A DNA stretch of 64,000 nt from Rhizobium brockwellii (GTDB taxonomy: Bacteria > Pseudomonadota > Alphaproteobacteria > Rhizobiales > Rhizobiaceae): positions 4,262,501 through 4,326,500 of the forward strand of contig NZ_CP053439.1 in assembly GCF_000769405.2 (NCBI RefSeq), in the 5' to 3' direction. The position numbers and the translations under genes are program-made. Every line of letters begins with the position of its first letter. Position 1 is the first letter of the stretch. The notes under the pieces were generated by a model. That model had not been told where the DNA came from, did no database searches, and was given only the letters and a program-made list of their open reading frames with translations. Below, in pieces: positions 44,328 to 54,000 of this stretch.

Positions 44328-45875
44328 ATGCCTCCCATGGACATGCAACTCGCGTCTGCGCCGCTCGTGACGGATCCTCGTCGCCGGCTTATCCTCTTCT
44401 TCTTCCTGATGACCGCCATGTTCATGGCGACGCTTGATAATCAGATCGTCTCCACGGCGCTGCCGACGATCGTCGGCGAGTTCGGCCATCTCGAGCGCTT
44501 CGGCTGGATCGGTTCGGCCTATCTCCTCTCACTCAGCGCCGTCATGCCGGTCTACGGCAAGCTCGGCGACCTGTTCGGCCGCAAATACGTGATGATGACG
44601 GCAATCATGATCTTCACCGTCGGATCGACCGTCTGCGGCCTTGCGGTCTCGATGAATACGCTGATCGCCGCCCGCGTGCTGCAGGGCCTTGGCGGCGGCG
44701 GCATCATGGTGTCGATCTTCGCCGTCAACGCCGACCTGTTCGAGCCGCGTGAGCGGGCGCGCTACCAGAGCTATTCCAGCCTCGTACTGATGGCATCGGG
44801 CGCGATCGGCCCGGTGCTTGGCGGCACGATGAGCGATCTCTTCGGCTGGCGCTCGATCTTCCTCGTCAACGTGCCGATCGGCTTCATCGTGCTCGCCGGC
44901 CTTGCCTTCATGCTGCCGTACCGCAAACCGCATCGCCGTCCCAAGATCGATTATGCCGGTGCGCTTCTGCTTGCTATGACGACGACAAGCATCGTACTTG
45001 CCACCGACAGCAGCGAACTGTTCGGTGCATTGATCTCGCCTGAGAGTATCGGCATCGTCGTCTTCGGCGTCGTCTGTGCCGTCACCTGGGTGTTCGTCGA
45101 GCGCCGCGCGCCCGAGCCGATCGTTCCCCTGCAGCTGTTTCGCAATTCGACCTTCAGCCTGCTCCTGGTGATCTCGATCATGGGCGGCGCCATCGCCATC
45201 GGCATGGTCAATTATCTTGCTCTCTTCCTGCAGACCACGACCGGCCTTTCGCCGTCTGCCGCCGGCCTGCTCTTCATCCTTCTGACCGGCGGCCTCGTCT
45301 GCGGGTCGCTTTCCGCAGGCCGCATCATCTCGAAGACGGGGCGCTACAAGCCCTTCGCCATCGCCAGCCTCACCTGCAGCGCAATCGCCTTTGCGCTGAT
45401 GTCGCAGATCCACGCCGGAACGCCGATCGCCTTCATCGGCGCGGTCATGATGCTGCACGGCATCGGCATCGGCCTTGCCCAGCAGGTTCCCGTCATCGGC
45501 GTACAGAATGCAGCACCCGCCCGCGACGTCGGCGCCGCCACCGGCTCGGTGACGCTGTCACGCATGGGCGGCGCCTCGATCGCCATTTCCATCTATGGCG
45601 CCATCATCGCATCCGAGCTCGGCAAGGTCGGCGTCTCCATTCCCGGCGTCGCCGATATCAAGCAGCTGACGCCGAAAATGATGGCCGCCCTTCCCGAAGC
45701 GAGCCGCCAGGCCGTCGCCGATACCTATGCCGCCGCGTTCTCGCCGCTCTTCATGACTTCCTGCGCCATTGCGCTGATCGGCCTTGCCGCCGCCATCATG
45801 CTGAAACCCGTGCAGCTGCCCCGCGCAGGCGAGACGACGAAGCCGCAACCGGCGACGGCGGAAGCCGCCGAATAG
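44328..45875 (+). CDS. MFS multidrug efflux transporter, DHA2 (14-TMS) family
   Basis: 515-aa inner-membrane drug:proton antiporter of the EmrB/QacA type with about 14 hydrophobic segments. Motif A is GKLGDLFGRKYV, motif C-like region is MASGAIGPVLGGTMSD, and FMATLDNQIVSTALPTIVGEF at segment 1 is the DHA2 signature (motif D1). GGAAC stands 5 bases before the ATG at 44328; in-frame ATGs at 44337 and 44343 are alternatives. The frame is open upstream, but that part lies in the regulator gene and promoter. It is controlled by the divergent MarR protein. A membrane-fusion partner is absent, so it may act alone. Confidence 0.92.
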   Translation: MPPMDMQLASAPLVTDPRRRLILFFFLMTAMFMATLDNQIVSTALPTIVGEFGHLERFGWIGSAYLLSLSAVMPVYGKLGDLFGRKYVMMTAIMIFTVGSTVCGLAVSMNTLIAARVLQGLGGGGIMVSIFAVNADLFEPRERARYQSYSSLVLMASGAIGPVLGGTMSDLFGWRSIFLVNVPIGFIVLAGLAFMLPYRKPHRRPKIDYAGALLLAMTTTSIVLATDSSELFGALISPESIGIVVFGVVCAVTWVFVERRAPEPIVPLQLFRNSTFSLLLVISIMGGAIAIGMVNYLALFLQTTTGLSPSAAGLLFILLTGGLVCGSLSAGRIISKTGRYKPFAIASLTCSAIAFALMSQIHAGTPIAFIGAVMMLHGIGIGLAQQVPVIGVQNAAPARDVGAATGSVTLSRMGGASIAISIYGAIIASELGKVGVSIPGVADIKQLTPKMMAALPEASRQAVADTYAAAFSPLFMTSCAIALIGLAAAIMLKPVQLPRAGETTKPQPATAEAAE

Positions 45876-46266
45876 TCGAATCGTTACCTGCGAGAGAATG
45901 CTTCATCAGGAGGCGTTCCCTCTCGATGCCTGTATCAAGGGTTGCAATTTTCTCGCAGGACTTTCGCTATCGAGCCGGTTGCTTCAATCGGGCCGTTCTT
46001 TTTCCGCACCGTCGACGAATCTGCGCTTTGTGACGGAACTTTCGCCATAATTTCATCCGAGCGAAAGGAAGCCTTAATGCCTGAGGCTTGCTAAAATGCA
46101 ACGGCGCCACATTTAAACAGAGTCTCGCTATGCAACCGATGCGTAAATCAGCTACAGCAACGACTTGTATCGGCCGATTGTGCAGCGCGAGATCAGGGGT
46201 GCGCACCTGTTGAGTTCCCCTTGCCACGGTCGGTCCGAATCTGCGGCAAACCGGCAAAACAGCGAC
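45876..46266. other. Intergenic region between MFS exporter and M48 protease
   Basis: 391 bases without a gene. CCTGCGAGA (45887-45895) pairs with TCTCGCAGG (45951-45959) and encloses a smaller GAGAG/CTCTC pair, which could end the exporter mRNA. The rest is moderately AT-rich and probably carries the protease promoter; I see no clear -35/-10 or small ORF. Confidence 0.5.
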
Positions 46267-47811
46267 ATGATGCGGAGAATCAGACTGGACAGCTTGACGA
46301 CGTGGAAATCCCCCGCGCTTTCCAGTGATGCCATCTCCGCGCCGCGGCGCTTCGCGCGTCGCCTGATGCTGCTTTCGGCCATCGCAATGGCGCTGAATGG
46401 CTGCCAAACGCTGATCGACCAATCCTATCAGCCCAGTGTTTCGCCGTCTTCCAATCCACAGATCGTCGACGAGGTGCAGAAGAACGATCCGCGCGCGGCG
46501 ATGGGCGCCCGCGAGCATCCCCGCATCGTGGCAAGCTACGGCGGCGAATACAAGGACGCCAAAACCGAGCGCCTCGTCGCCCGCATCGCCGGCGCGCTGA
46601 CCGCGGTCTCGGAAAATCCGAGCCAGTCCTACCGCATCACCATCCTGAATTCGCCGGCGATCAACGCCTTCGCGCTGCCGGGCGGTTATCTCTACGTCAC
46701 CCGCGGCCTGCTCGCCCTTGCAAACGACGCCTCGGAAGTCGCCGCCGTGCTGTCGCACGAAATGGGCCATGTGACCGCAAACCACGGCATCGAGCGGCAG
46801 AAGCGCGAAGAGGCCGAAGTCATCGCCAGCCGCGTCGTCGCCGAGGTCCTCTCCAGCGACATCGCCGGCAAGCAGGCACTTGCCCGCGGCAAGCTGCGGC
46901 TCGCCGCCTTCTCCCGCCAGCAGGAGCTGCAGGCCGATGTCATCGGCGTGCGCATGCTCGGCGAAGCCGGCTACGACCCCTATGCCGCCGCCCGTTTCCT
47001 CGATTCGATGGCGGCTTACAGTCGCTTCATGTCGGTTGATCCCGAAGCCGACCAGAGCCTTGACTTCCTGTCGAGCCATCCGAATTCGGCGCAACGCATC
47101 GAGCTTGCCCGCACCCACGCCCGCGCCTTCGGCCAGGAAGGCTCGGTTGGCGACAAAGGTCGCAATTATTATCTCGACGGCATAGACGGACTGCTCTACG
47201 GCGACAGCCCGGAAGAAGGCTATGTGCGCGGCCAGACCTTCCTGCATGGCGGTCTCGGCATCCGTTTCGACGTGCCGCCGGATTTCCACATCGACAACAA
47301 GGTCGAGGCGGTGATGGCCACCGGCCCGAACGACATCGCCGTCCGCTTCGATGGCGTCGCCGACAATCAGAACCAGAGCCTCACCAACTATATCTCCAGC
47401 GGCTGGGTAACCGGCCTCGACCCGTCGACCATCCAGCCGATCACCATCAACGGCATGGAAGCAGCCACCGCGCGCGCCAGCGCCGACCGCTGGGATTTCG
47501 ATGTCACCGTGATCCGCAACAATTCGCAGATCTTCCGTTTCCTGACCGCCGTGCCGAAAGGCAGCGACGCCCTTGAGCCAACGGCCAATGTCTTGCGCGC
47601 GAGTTTCCGCCGCATGACGCCGGCAGAGGCAGCCTCACTGAAACCGCTGCGCATCCGCGTCGTCACCGTCCGGCCGGGTGAGAACATCTCGACGCTCGCC
47701 GCCCGCATGATGGGCACAGACCGCAAGCTCGATCTCTTCAAGCTCATCAATGCCCTGCCCACAGGTGCAGCCGTTTCTACAGGCGATCGCGTCAAGATCA
47801 TCGCCGAATAA
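46267..47811 (+). CDS. M48 family metalloprotease, lipoprotein, with C-terminal LysM-like domain
   Basis: 514-aa predicted outer-membrane or periplasmic lipoprotein: basic N-terminus, hydrophobic stretch and lipobox LNGC with Cys46. The catalytic zinc motif is HEMGH (164-168), and a third ligand is expected in RQQELQADVIG. This is the BepA/LoiP-like M48B group, involved in quality control of outer-membrane proteins. The last 50 residues (RIRVVTVRPGENISTLAARMMGTD...GDRVKIIAE) form a LysM-like fold that could bind peptidoglycan. The start at 46267 is set so that the signal peptide is near the N-terminus; the longer frame to 46165 is unlikely. It converges on rpoH, in line with an envelope-stress role. 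Confidence 0.9.
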   Translation: MMRRIRLDSLTTWKSPALSSDAISAPRRFARRLMLLSAIAMALNGCQTLIDQSYQPSVSPSSNPQIVDEVQKNDPRAAMGAREHPRIVASYGGEYKDAKTERLVARIAGALTAVSENPSQSYRITILNSPAINAFALPGGYLYVTRGLLALANDASEVAAVLSHEMGHVTANHGIERQKREEAEVIASRVVAEVLSSDIAGKQALARGKLRLAAFSRQQELQADVIGVRMLGEAGYDPYAAARFLDSMAAYSRFMSVDPEADQSLDFLSSHPNSAQRIELARTHARAFGQEGSVGDKGRNYYLDGIDGLLYGDSPEEGYVRGQTFLHGGLGIRFDVPPDFHIDNKVEAVMATGPNDIAVRFDGVADNQNQSLTNYISSGWVTGLDPSTIQPITINGMEAATARASADRWDFDVTVIRNNSQIFRFLTAVPKGSDALEPTANVLRASFRRMTPAEAASLKPLRIRVVTVRPGENISTLAARMMGTDRKLDLFKLINALPTGAAVSTGDRVKIIAE

Positions 47812-47835
47812 AAAAGGCCCGGCTTATGCCGGGCC
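47811..47835 (-). terminator. Rho-independent terminator of rpoH
   Basis: GGCCCGGC (47816-47823), loop TTAT, GCCGGGCC (47828-47835). On the minus strand it runs into TTTTTTATT, directly at the end of the convergent M48 gene. Confidence 0.75.
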
Positions 47836-47861
47836 AGTCTGTGCTGCTGGAGGGGACAAAA

Positions 47862-47906
47862 CATCTCGCGCAAAACTGTGCGGCGGTTTTGCGACAATGA
47901 CCTAAA
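47862..47906. repeat. Rhizobial intergenic palindromic repeat, family A copy 4 (short)
   Basis: CTCGCGCAAAACTGTGCGGCGGTTTTGCGACAATGACC matches the inner arms of the family A element (CGCAAAA/TTTTGCG). It lies between the terminator and the rpoH stop. Confidence 0.6.
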
Positions 47907-47925
47907 TCGGCGACGCGCCTCAGGT

Positions 47926-48789
47926 TCAGGCGTAGGCCGCCATATGCGGATCGGCGCTGACGAGAGCGCTGCGAAGCTTCTCCATCGCCCGGCTTTCGAT
48001 CTGACGCACGCGCTCCTTGGAAATGCCGAGATCGGCACCTAGCTCTTCGAGCGTGGCACCGTCTTCCGCCAGACGCCGGGCGCTGATGATCTTCATCTCG
48101 CGTTCGTTGAGATGTTTCAGCGCCGAGGCGAGCCAGACGCGGCGGCGCTCGCCGTCGATCATGTTGGACACCTGCTCGTCCGGCAGGGGATCGTCGCTGA
48201 CGAGGAAGTCCATCTTCTCCGCGCTCTCGGCATCGCCGGAGACCGAGGGCGCCTGCAGCGAAGCGTCGTTGCCGGAAAGCCTTGCATCCATCGTTTGCAC
48301 ATCGGAGAGGCTGACGCCGAGGGCCGCGGCGATTTCCTGGTGAATGGATTGCAGCGTCAGCTGCGTGTCACCCTTGGCGAGCTTGGCGCGCAGACGGCGC
48401 AGATTGAAGAACAGCGCCTTCTGCGCCGAACTCGTACCGCCGCGCACGATCGACCAGTTGCGCAGAATATAGTCCTGGATCGAAGCCCTGATCCACCAGC
48501 TTGCATAAGTCGAAAAGCGCACGTCGCGTTCCGGCTCGAAGCGGGCGGCGGCCTCGAGCAGACCGACATAGCCTTCCTGCACCAGATCGCTCATCGGCAG
48601 GCCGAAATTGCGGAATTTGCCGGCCATGGATATGACGAGGCGCATATGGGCCATGGCGATCTGGTTGCGCGCGCCGCGGTCGTCGTGATCCTTCCAACGG
48701 GTGGCGAGATCGTGCTCTTCCTGACGGGCGAGATAAGGGGCGGCCATCGCGATTTTGATCATGCGCCGATCTGCAGACATGTTCTTCAT
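47926..48789 (-). CDS. rpoH: RNA polymerase sigma factor RpoH (sigma-32), RpoH2-like
   Basis: 287-aa heat-shock-type sigma factor. Region 2: MRLVISMAGKFRNFGLPMSDLVQEGYVGLLEAAARFEPERDVRFSTYASWWIRASIQDYILRNWSIVR, where QEGYVGLLEAA and the RASIQDYILRNWS of region 2.4 mark the RpoH family. Region 4: ATLEELGADLGISKERVRQIESRAMEKL. GGGAG stands 7 bases before the ATG at 48789. In rhizobia there are two RpoH proteins; the carD-fdxA surroundings suggest RpoH2, which responds to oxidative stress under RpoE control. A small ORF with terminator lies just upstream. Confidence 0.92.
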   Translation of the reverse strand: MKNMSADRRMIKIAMAAPYLARQEEHDLATRWKDHDDRGARNQIAMAHMRLVISMAGKFRNFGLPMSDLVQEGYVGLLEAAARFEPERDVRFSTYASWWIRASIQDYILRNWSIVRGGTSSAQKALFFNLRRLRAKLAKGDTQLTLQSIHQEIAAALGVSLSDVQTMDARLSGNDASLQAPSVSGDAESAEKMDFLVSDDPLPDEQVSNMIDGERRRVWLASALKHLNEREMKIISARRLAEDGATLEELGADLGISKERVRQIESRAMEKLRSALVSADPHMAAYA

Positions 48790-48884
48790 TTCGATCTCCC
48801 AAAACAGGCCTCTCGCCCTGAAATGAACAATAAAACTCTTCTTCCGGAACATCGATGCCCGGATTGAATGGCGTTCTGAATGCA

Positions 48885-48920
48885 TAAAAGCCTCGCCCCT
48901 GGACTTTTCAGGGGGAGGCT
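48885..48920 (-). terminator. Terminator after the small ORF between carD and rpoH
   Basis: On the minus strand AGCCTCCCCCTG, loop AAAAGTC, CAGGGGCGAGGCT form a 12-bp stem with one bulged base, followed by TTTT. It lies 10 bases past the stop of the 23-codon ORF and before rpoH. Confidence 0.65.
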
Positions 48921-48930
48921 CTATTTCTCA

Positions 48931-49002
48931 TCATGTGCCGGTAAGACGGCTGGGCTGGACCTGTTTCTTGACCTTGCCAGATGGGCAATACAGAAAAGGC
49001 AT
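48931..49002 (-). CDS. Candidate small protein, 23 aa, between carD and rpoH
   Basis: ORF MPFLYCPSGKVKKQVQPSRL plus three residues. GAGGAG stands 6 bases before the ATG, and a terminator follows 10 bases after the stop, so it looks like a complete tiny transcription unit. An in-frame ATG 7 codons upstream (49023) would give 30 aa but has a weaker ribosome site. The peptide has one Cys and a basic middle (GKVKKQ). I do not recognise a family. It could also be a leader for rpoH, although the terminator argues for a separate transcript or attenuation. Confidence 0.45.
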   Translation of the reverse strand: MPFLYCPSGKVKKQVQPSRLTGT

Positions 49003-49115
49003 GATCCGCTCCTCATCGAACATTGACGGAATAGCAGTTCGCCCGTGAGGCCAGTGCCCGACGAGCAGTCCGCAATTACGTGTGATAAACGCGGCAATCG
49101 GGAAAAAGTTCCAAT

Positions 49116-49146
49116 AAAAAAACCCGGCGCGAAGGCCGGGTTTTTT
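49116..49146. terminator. Bidirectional terminator after carD
   Basis: CCCGGC (49123-49128), loop GCGAAG, GCCGGG (49135-49140), flanked by a run of seven A on the left and TTTTTT on the right. It works in both directions and lies 20 bases past the carD stop. Confidence 0.88.
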
Positions 49147-49166
49147 GACAGAACAACAGGGTCGCT

Positions 49167-49739
49167 TTATGCGGCTTCGTCCTGTGAATCGTCTTCTTCG
49201 ATCGCCTTGCCGCGCTTCGGACCCTTGTTGAGATTGGTCTCGACGAGGCGGACGGCTTCGGTTTCCGACATCTTGTTGACGGCGGCGATCTCGCGCGCCA
49301 TGCGGTCGAGCGCAGCCTCATAAAGCTGGCGCTCGGAATACGACTGTTCGGGCTGGTTCTCGGCACGATAGAGATCGCGCACGACTTCAGCGATGGAAAT
49401 CAGGTCCCCGGAATTGATCTTGGCATCATATTCCTGGGCGCGGCGGGACCACATGGTGCGCTTGACGCGCGCCTTGCCCTGCACGACCTTCAAAGCACGC
49501 TCGACGAAATCCGTTTCCGAAAGCTTGCGCATCCCAATGCTCATCGCCTTCGCGACCGGAACCTTCAGACGCATCTTATCCTTCTCGAAATCAATAACGA
49601 AAAGTTCGAGCTTCATGCCGGCAACTTCTTGCTCTTCGATAGCGGTGATGGTACCGACGCCATGAGCGGGGTAGACGATCGATTCACCGGTCTTGAAGCC
49701 GTGACGTGCTGTAGAAGGTTTTTTCTGCTGAGTCGTCAT
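49167..49739 (-). CDS. CarD/CdnL family transcriptional regulator
   Basis: 190-aa CarD-family protein that binds the RNA-polymerase beta subunit and stabilises open complexes. The N-terminal RNAP-interaction Tudor-like domain is FKTGESIVYPAHGVGTITAIEEQEVAGMKLELFVIDFEKDKMRLKVPV; the DNA-binding helical domain (about 80-170) has RRAQEYDAKINSGDLISIAEVVRDLYR. A charged acidic tail (EEDDSQDEAA) ends it. I use the ATG at 49739 over the TTG at 49748. Its own terminator follows. It is next to rpoH in rhizobia generally, which fits rRNA and growth control. Confidence 0.93.
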   Translation of the reverse strand: MTTQQKKPSTARHGFKTGESIVYPAHGVGTITAIEEQEVAGMKLELFVIDFEKDKMRLKVPVAKAMSIGMRKLSETDFVERALKVVQGKARVKRTMWSRRAQEYDAKINSGDLISIAEVVRDLYRAENQPEQSYSERQLYEAALDRMAREIAAVNKMSETEAVRLVETNLNKGPKRGKAIEEDDSQDEAA

Positions 49740-49748
49740 TCTATTCAA

Positions 49749-50132
49749 AAACTCCCTGTTACGCTTCCGGCGGCGGCCGGAGCCGGGTCAGTCAGGCCCG
49801 GGTGAGACGGTAGTATCCGTCGGGTGACTTCACTCTGGTCCCATCGGGCAAAAGCAAAGACTTCTTGCGCACGATCTTGGGACCCGGCGCTCAAAGCGTT
49901 GATATGTCACGGAAACCGTGTACGGATTTGTTTTGCTTTCGTGATGGTTTTGGGCATGCGTCATGCCACAAATGGAACAGTAGACGAAACCTATCATAAA
50001 AATATGAGGAAATCAATAATTTGCTTCGCTTGAGTCATGCGGGCAACACATGTCACCCATATGCCGCACGCAGCTTTTAAAACGTTTCATCCTACGCTCG
50101 CCCGCATCCGGCGACCGAATGTGGACACTGTC
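49749..50132. other. Intergenic region between carD and fdxA
   Basis: 384 bases without a gene. It should contain the carD promoter on the minus strand; I could not identify a convincing -35/-10 pair, terminator for fdxA, or small ORF with a ribosome binding site. Confidence 0.5.
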
Positions 50133-50471
50133 TCAATCGCCGGAACCGGGCTTCTCCGAAAAATACTTCTCGAATTTTCCGGTCTCGCCATCCATGTCCT
50201 TGGCCTCCGGCAAAGGGTCCTTCTTGACCGTGATATTCGGCCAGATCGTGGCATATTCGGTATTGATCTTCAGCCATTTGTCGAGGCCCGGCTCGGTATC
50301 GGGCTTGATCGCCTCGGCGGGACATTCCGGCTCGCAGACGCCGCAATCGATGCATTCGTCGGGATGGATGACGAGGAAATTCTCGCCCTCATAGAAGCAG
50401 TCGACAGGGCAGACTTCCACGCAATCGGTGTATTTGCACTTGATGCAATTGTCGGTCACGACATAGGTCAT
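50133..50471 (-). CDS. fdxA: Ferredoxin FdxA (3Fe-4S/4Fe-4S)
   Basis: 112-aa seven-iron ferredoxin. [51 protein letters not shown] contains the cysteine pattern for one [3Fe-4S] and one [4Fe-4S] cluster, with the long FdxA-type C-terminal extension (residues 60-112). A GGAG lies 6 bases before the ATG at 50471; an upstream Met is not used. It is soluble and acts in electron transfer; the partner is unknown. It is a regular neighbour of carD in rhizobia. Confidence 0.95.
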   Translation of the reverse strand: MTYVVTDNCIKCKYTDCVEVCPVDCFYEGENFLVIHPDECIDCGVCEPECPAEAIKPDTEPGLDKWLKINTEYATIWPNITVKKDPLPEAKDMDGETGKFEKYFSEKPGSGD

Positions 50472-50665
50472 GAAGAACTCCAGGATTTCCATGCGGATGG
50501 GGCCGGGCAACCTGGAACGTCGCGCCTATCCCCGTGCCGGAGGAAAAACGTGAGCAGGCTTGGGAGGCAAGCACGCTTCCGGCAGGTTGTCAGTGACGTA
50601 TCGGCTTTGGCGCCGGATTTCAAGGATAAACGATCTGCAAAAGCCGCCGCCGCAGACAGAGTTTT

Positions 50666-51070
50666 CTAATCCTCGTCCGACATCAGCCTGTCGATTGCAC
50701 GTCTTTCCTTTTTGGTCGGACGGCCGGTGCCGGTCTCCCGGATCGCCTGCTCGTAGGGCGTGAGACGTTTTGCCTCATCCGGCGGCGGAGACTGATCGTC
50801 GTAGAGCAGGCGCGCCTCCTCGTAAGGACCGCGCCGCTCGCCGGCAAGGCGCATGACGAGAACGATATGGCGCCGCTCCAGCGTCAGCTCGATACGGTCG
50901 CCCGGCTTGACCATCTGGCTAGGGTGGCTGCAGCGCTCACCGTTGATGCGCACATGGCCCGATTGGATATGGCTTTGCGCCAACGAGCGCGACTTCACCA
51001 TGCGCGCGAAGAACAGCCACTTGTCGATGCGCTGGCGCGAACCGCTTGTCGGCTGTGTCTCCCCGCTCAT
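50666..51070 (-). CDS. S4-domain RNA-binding protein, Hsp15/HslR-like
   Basis: 134-aa S4 RNA-binding protein. The S4 fold is RQRIDKWLFFARMVKSRSLAQSHIQSGHVRINGERCSHPSQMVKPGDRIEL, residues about 11-62. The rest (PYEEARLLYDD, RETGTGRPTKKERRAIDRLM) is the Hsp15 C-terminus, a helical basic tail ending in the family's KKERR motif. In E. coli Hsp15 rescues stalled 50S subunits carrying a nascent chain. It starts 2 bases after the helicase stop and is very likely co-transcribed with it. Confidence 0.92.
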   Translation of the reverse strand: MSGETQPTSGSRQRIDKWLFFARMVKSRSLAQSHIQSGHVRINGERCSHPSQMVKPGDRIELTLERRHIVLVMRLAGERRGPYEEARLLYDDQSPPPDEAKRLTPYEQAIRETGTGRPTKKERRAIDRLMSDED

Positions 51071-51072
51071 GA

Positions 51073-54000
51073 CTACTTCTTCATCTGCTCCTTGAGGGCT
51101 GCGAGCTTGGCGAAAGGCGAATCCGGATCGATCGGCTTCTCCTTGCGCGGCGGCTTGGCCTCGAAGCGCAGCGGCTGCGAGCCGCCGCGATTGTTGTTGC
51201 GGTCGTTGCGATCACCGCGATCCTTGCGATCGCCACGGTCCTGCCGGTCGCCACGCGGCTGATCGCCCCGTGGTTGGTTGTTGCGGTCGCCCCTTGCCTG
51301 CTGCGGCCGGCCGCCGTCGCGACCGCCGCCCTCCTTGCCGCGGTTCTGGCGATTGTTGTCACGGCCTTCGCCGCCGCGATTGCCCTCGCCGCCTTCACCG
51401 CCGCCGGGCCGGCGATTGCGGTCGCCGCGTTCCTGGTTCTGACCGCGCGGCTCGCCCTGGCCGCCACGGCGTTCGCCATGCCCGCCGCGCGCCTGGCGCT
51501 GATTGTCGTTGCGACCCCCAAGACGCCACAGAAGAACCGGCTTCGGTTCCGCCGGCTCGCCGGCTTCCCCAGGAACAGATCCTGCTTCCTCGGAAGCCGA
51601 TACCGCTTCCGCAGGAGCGGAGGTTTCTTCGGCAGCTGAAGCTTCCGCCGGAGCGGGTGTCTCGATCGCTTCGGCCGGAGCGGGGCTTTCGACCGCTTCC
51701 GTCACCGGCGCGTCGGCAACCGCCGAAGCCGCCTCGGCTGCGGATGGCTCGGCGGCAGCCTCTTCCGCCGCGCCATCGGCATCGTCGTGATCGGCCTTCT
51801 CGGCTGTCTCTTCCGCAGGCGTTTGTGCGCCGGCGGCAGGCACCGAGGCCACATCCTGCGCTGCAAGATGGAGTGATGCCTCTTCCGCCTTCACGGCATC
51901 GGCGCGATAGCCGAGACCCTTGAGGATTTCTTCCATGTCCTCGAGCGTCGCACCGAGGATCGACAGCATCGCCGTCGTCGTCGTGAAGCGGCGGCCGTCA
52001 TAGGCGCCTTCCGGACGGTTGTTTTGACCGGGCTTCCATTGCAGCAGCGGCCGGATGATATCGGCAAGCCGTTCCAGAATGTCGATGCGCACGGCACGCT
52101 TGCCAAGGAAACGGAAGCCGGCGAGCTTGTAGAACATCCGCTCGAAGCTCGGATCGGTGACGACGGAGGTGCGGCCGGCGGCGAGCACCGGAATGAGATC
52201 GCCATAACCCGCCTTGTCGAGACCGTCATTCTTCAGCGCCCAGAGCAGCGTGATGAGCTCGGCCGGGGCCGGCTTCAGAAGTGCGGGAACGAAGATATGA
52301 TAGGCGCCGAAACGCACGCCATAGCGGCGCATGGAGGCGCGGGCCTCCTGGTCCAGCGACTTCACCTCCTCGGTCACGTCGCGACGGAACAGCACCCCGA
52401 GATTCTCGACGAGCTGGAAGGCAAGCCCCTTGGCGAGTCCCTGCAGGTCCTCGGCGCGCGACAGATCATCGAGCGGCTTCAGCACCGTGCTGATATGATG
52501 ATTGACGAAGCGCTCGATGCGGGCGGCGACGTGATCACGGGCATTGCCCGTCAGTTGTTCGTCGGCCAGCAGGATCACGCGCGGACGCATGATGTGATCG
52601 CTGCCCGAAAGCCGCGCCACCGGGTCGCCCAGCCAACGGATCAACCCATCCGAACCGATCACCAGATCGCTATTGCCGGCGGCATGCATCCGGGCCGCGC
52701 GGGCTTCGAACTCGAGCCCGAGCGCCTTCTGCGACGCAGCCTGAACCGCCTTGGCATCCGGTCCGTCCGTTCCCGCCACCGGCGTGAAACGGAATCCGCT
52801 CAACTGCCCTACATGATGTCCTTCAACGAAGACATCGCCATTCACACTGATTTCAGCTTCCAGCATCGCATTCTCTCTCAGGCGCTTCATGAGCACAGAT
52901 GTCCTGCGATCAACAAAGCGTTTCGTCAACCTTTCATGTAACGCGTCGGACAATCGATCTTCGATTTCCCGCGTCTTTTCCTGCCAGTGTGTCGGATCGG
53001 CAAGCCAACCGGGCCGATTCGAAACGTAGGTCCAGGTCCTTATCTGCGCGATTCGCGCCGAAAGCGTGTCAATTTCACCATCTGTTCGATCGGAGCGATG
53101 AACCTGCTCCGCAAGAAACTGCTCATTCACCGTGCCATAGCGGACAAGATCGGAAAAGAGGGTCGCGATAAGATCGGCATGTTGTGCTGGGGTGATACGC
53201 CGATAATCGGGAAGCGCGCAAGCCTCCCAGAGTTTTTCGACGCGCGCCGGCCTGTCGGCGAGATCGATGACCTCGGGATAACGCGAAAGCTGTTCCAGCG
53301 CCTGCTGGTCGACCGCAGGCAATGCCCGCGTCAGCCCCGGCACGCGCGGTCCCACCTCAAGGCTGGCGCGCAGCGATGCGATTGAGGAGAAGTCCATCTC
53401 CGTCGTCCGCCATTGCAAAACCTTGACGTTGTCGAATTCGTGCCCCTCGATGCGCTGCACCAGCTCATCGTCGAAGGGCGAGACCTGTCCGGTGACGCCG
53501 AAGGTCCCGTCCCGGACGTGCCGCCCGGCGCGCCCGGCGACCTGGCCGAGTTCGCCTGGATTGAGATTGCGGAACTGGTAACCGTCGAACTTCCGATCCT
53601 GGGCAAAGGCAACGTGATCAACATCGAGGTTGAGGCCCATGCCGATCGCATCGGTCGCCACCAGATATTCGACGTCGCCTGCCTGATAGAGTGCCACCTG
53701 CGCATTGCGGGTGCGCGGGCTGAGCGCGCCAAGCACGACCGCCGCGCCGCCGCGCTGCCGGCGGATGAGCTCGGCGATGGCATAGACTTCGTCGGCGGAG
53801 AAGGCGACGATGGCCGAACGCTGCGGCAGCCGGGTGATCTTCTTCTGCCCGGCGTAGAAAAGATACGAAAGCCGCGGCCGCTCGACGATAGTGATGCCGG
53901 GCAGGAGCTGCTGCAGGATCGGCCGCATCGTCGCCGCACCGAGCAGCAGCGTTTCTTCGCGGCCGCGAAGATGCAGTATGCGGTCGGTGAAGATATGGCC

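Noticed and set aside
44529..45458. 309-codon frame on the minus strand
   Set aside because: Antisense to the MFS exporter; His/Asp/Gly-rich shadow sequence.
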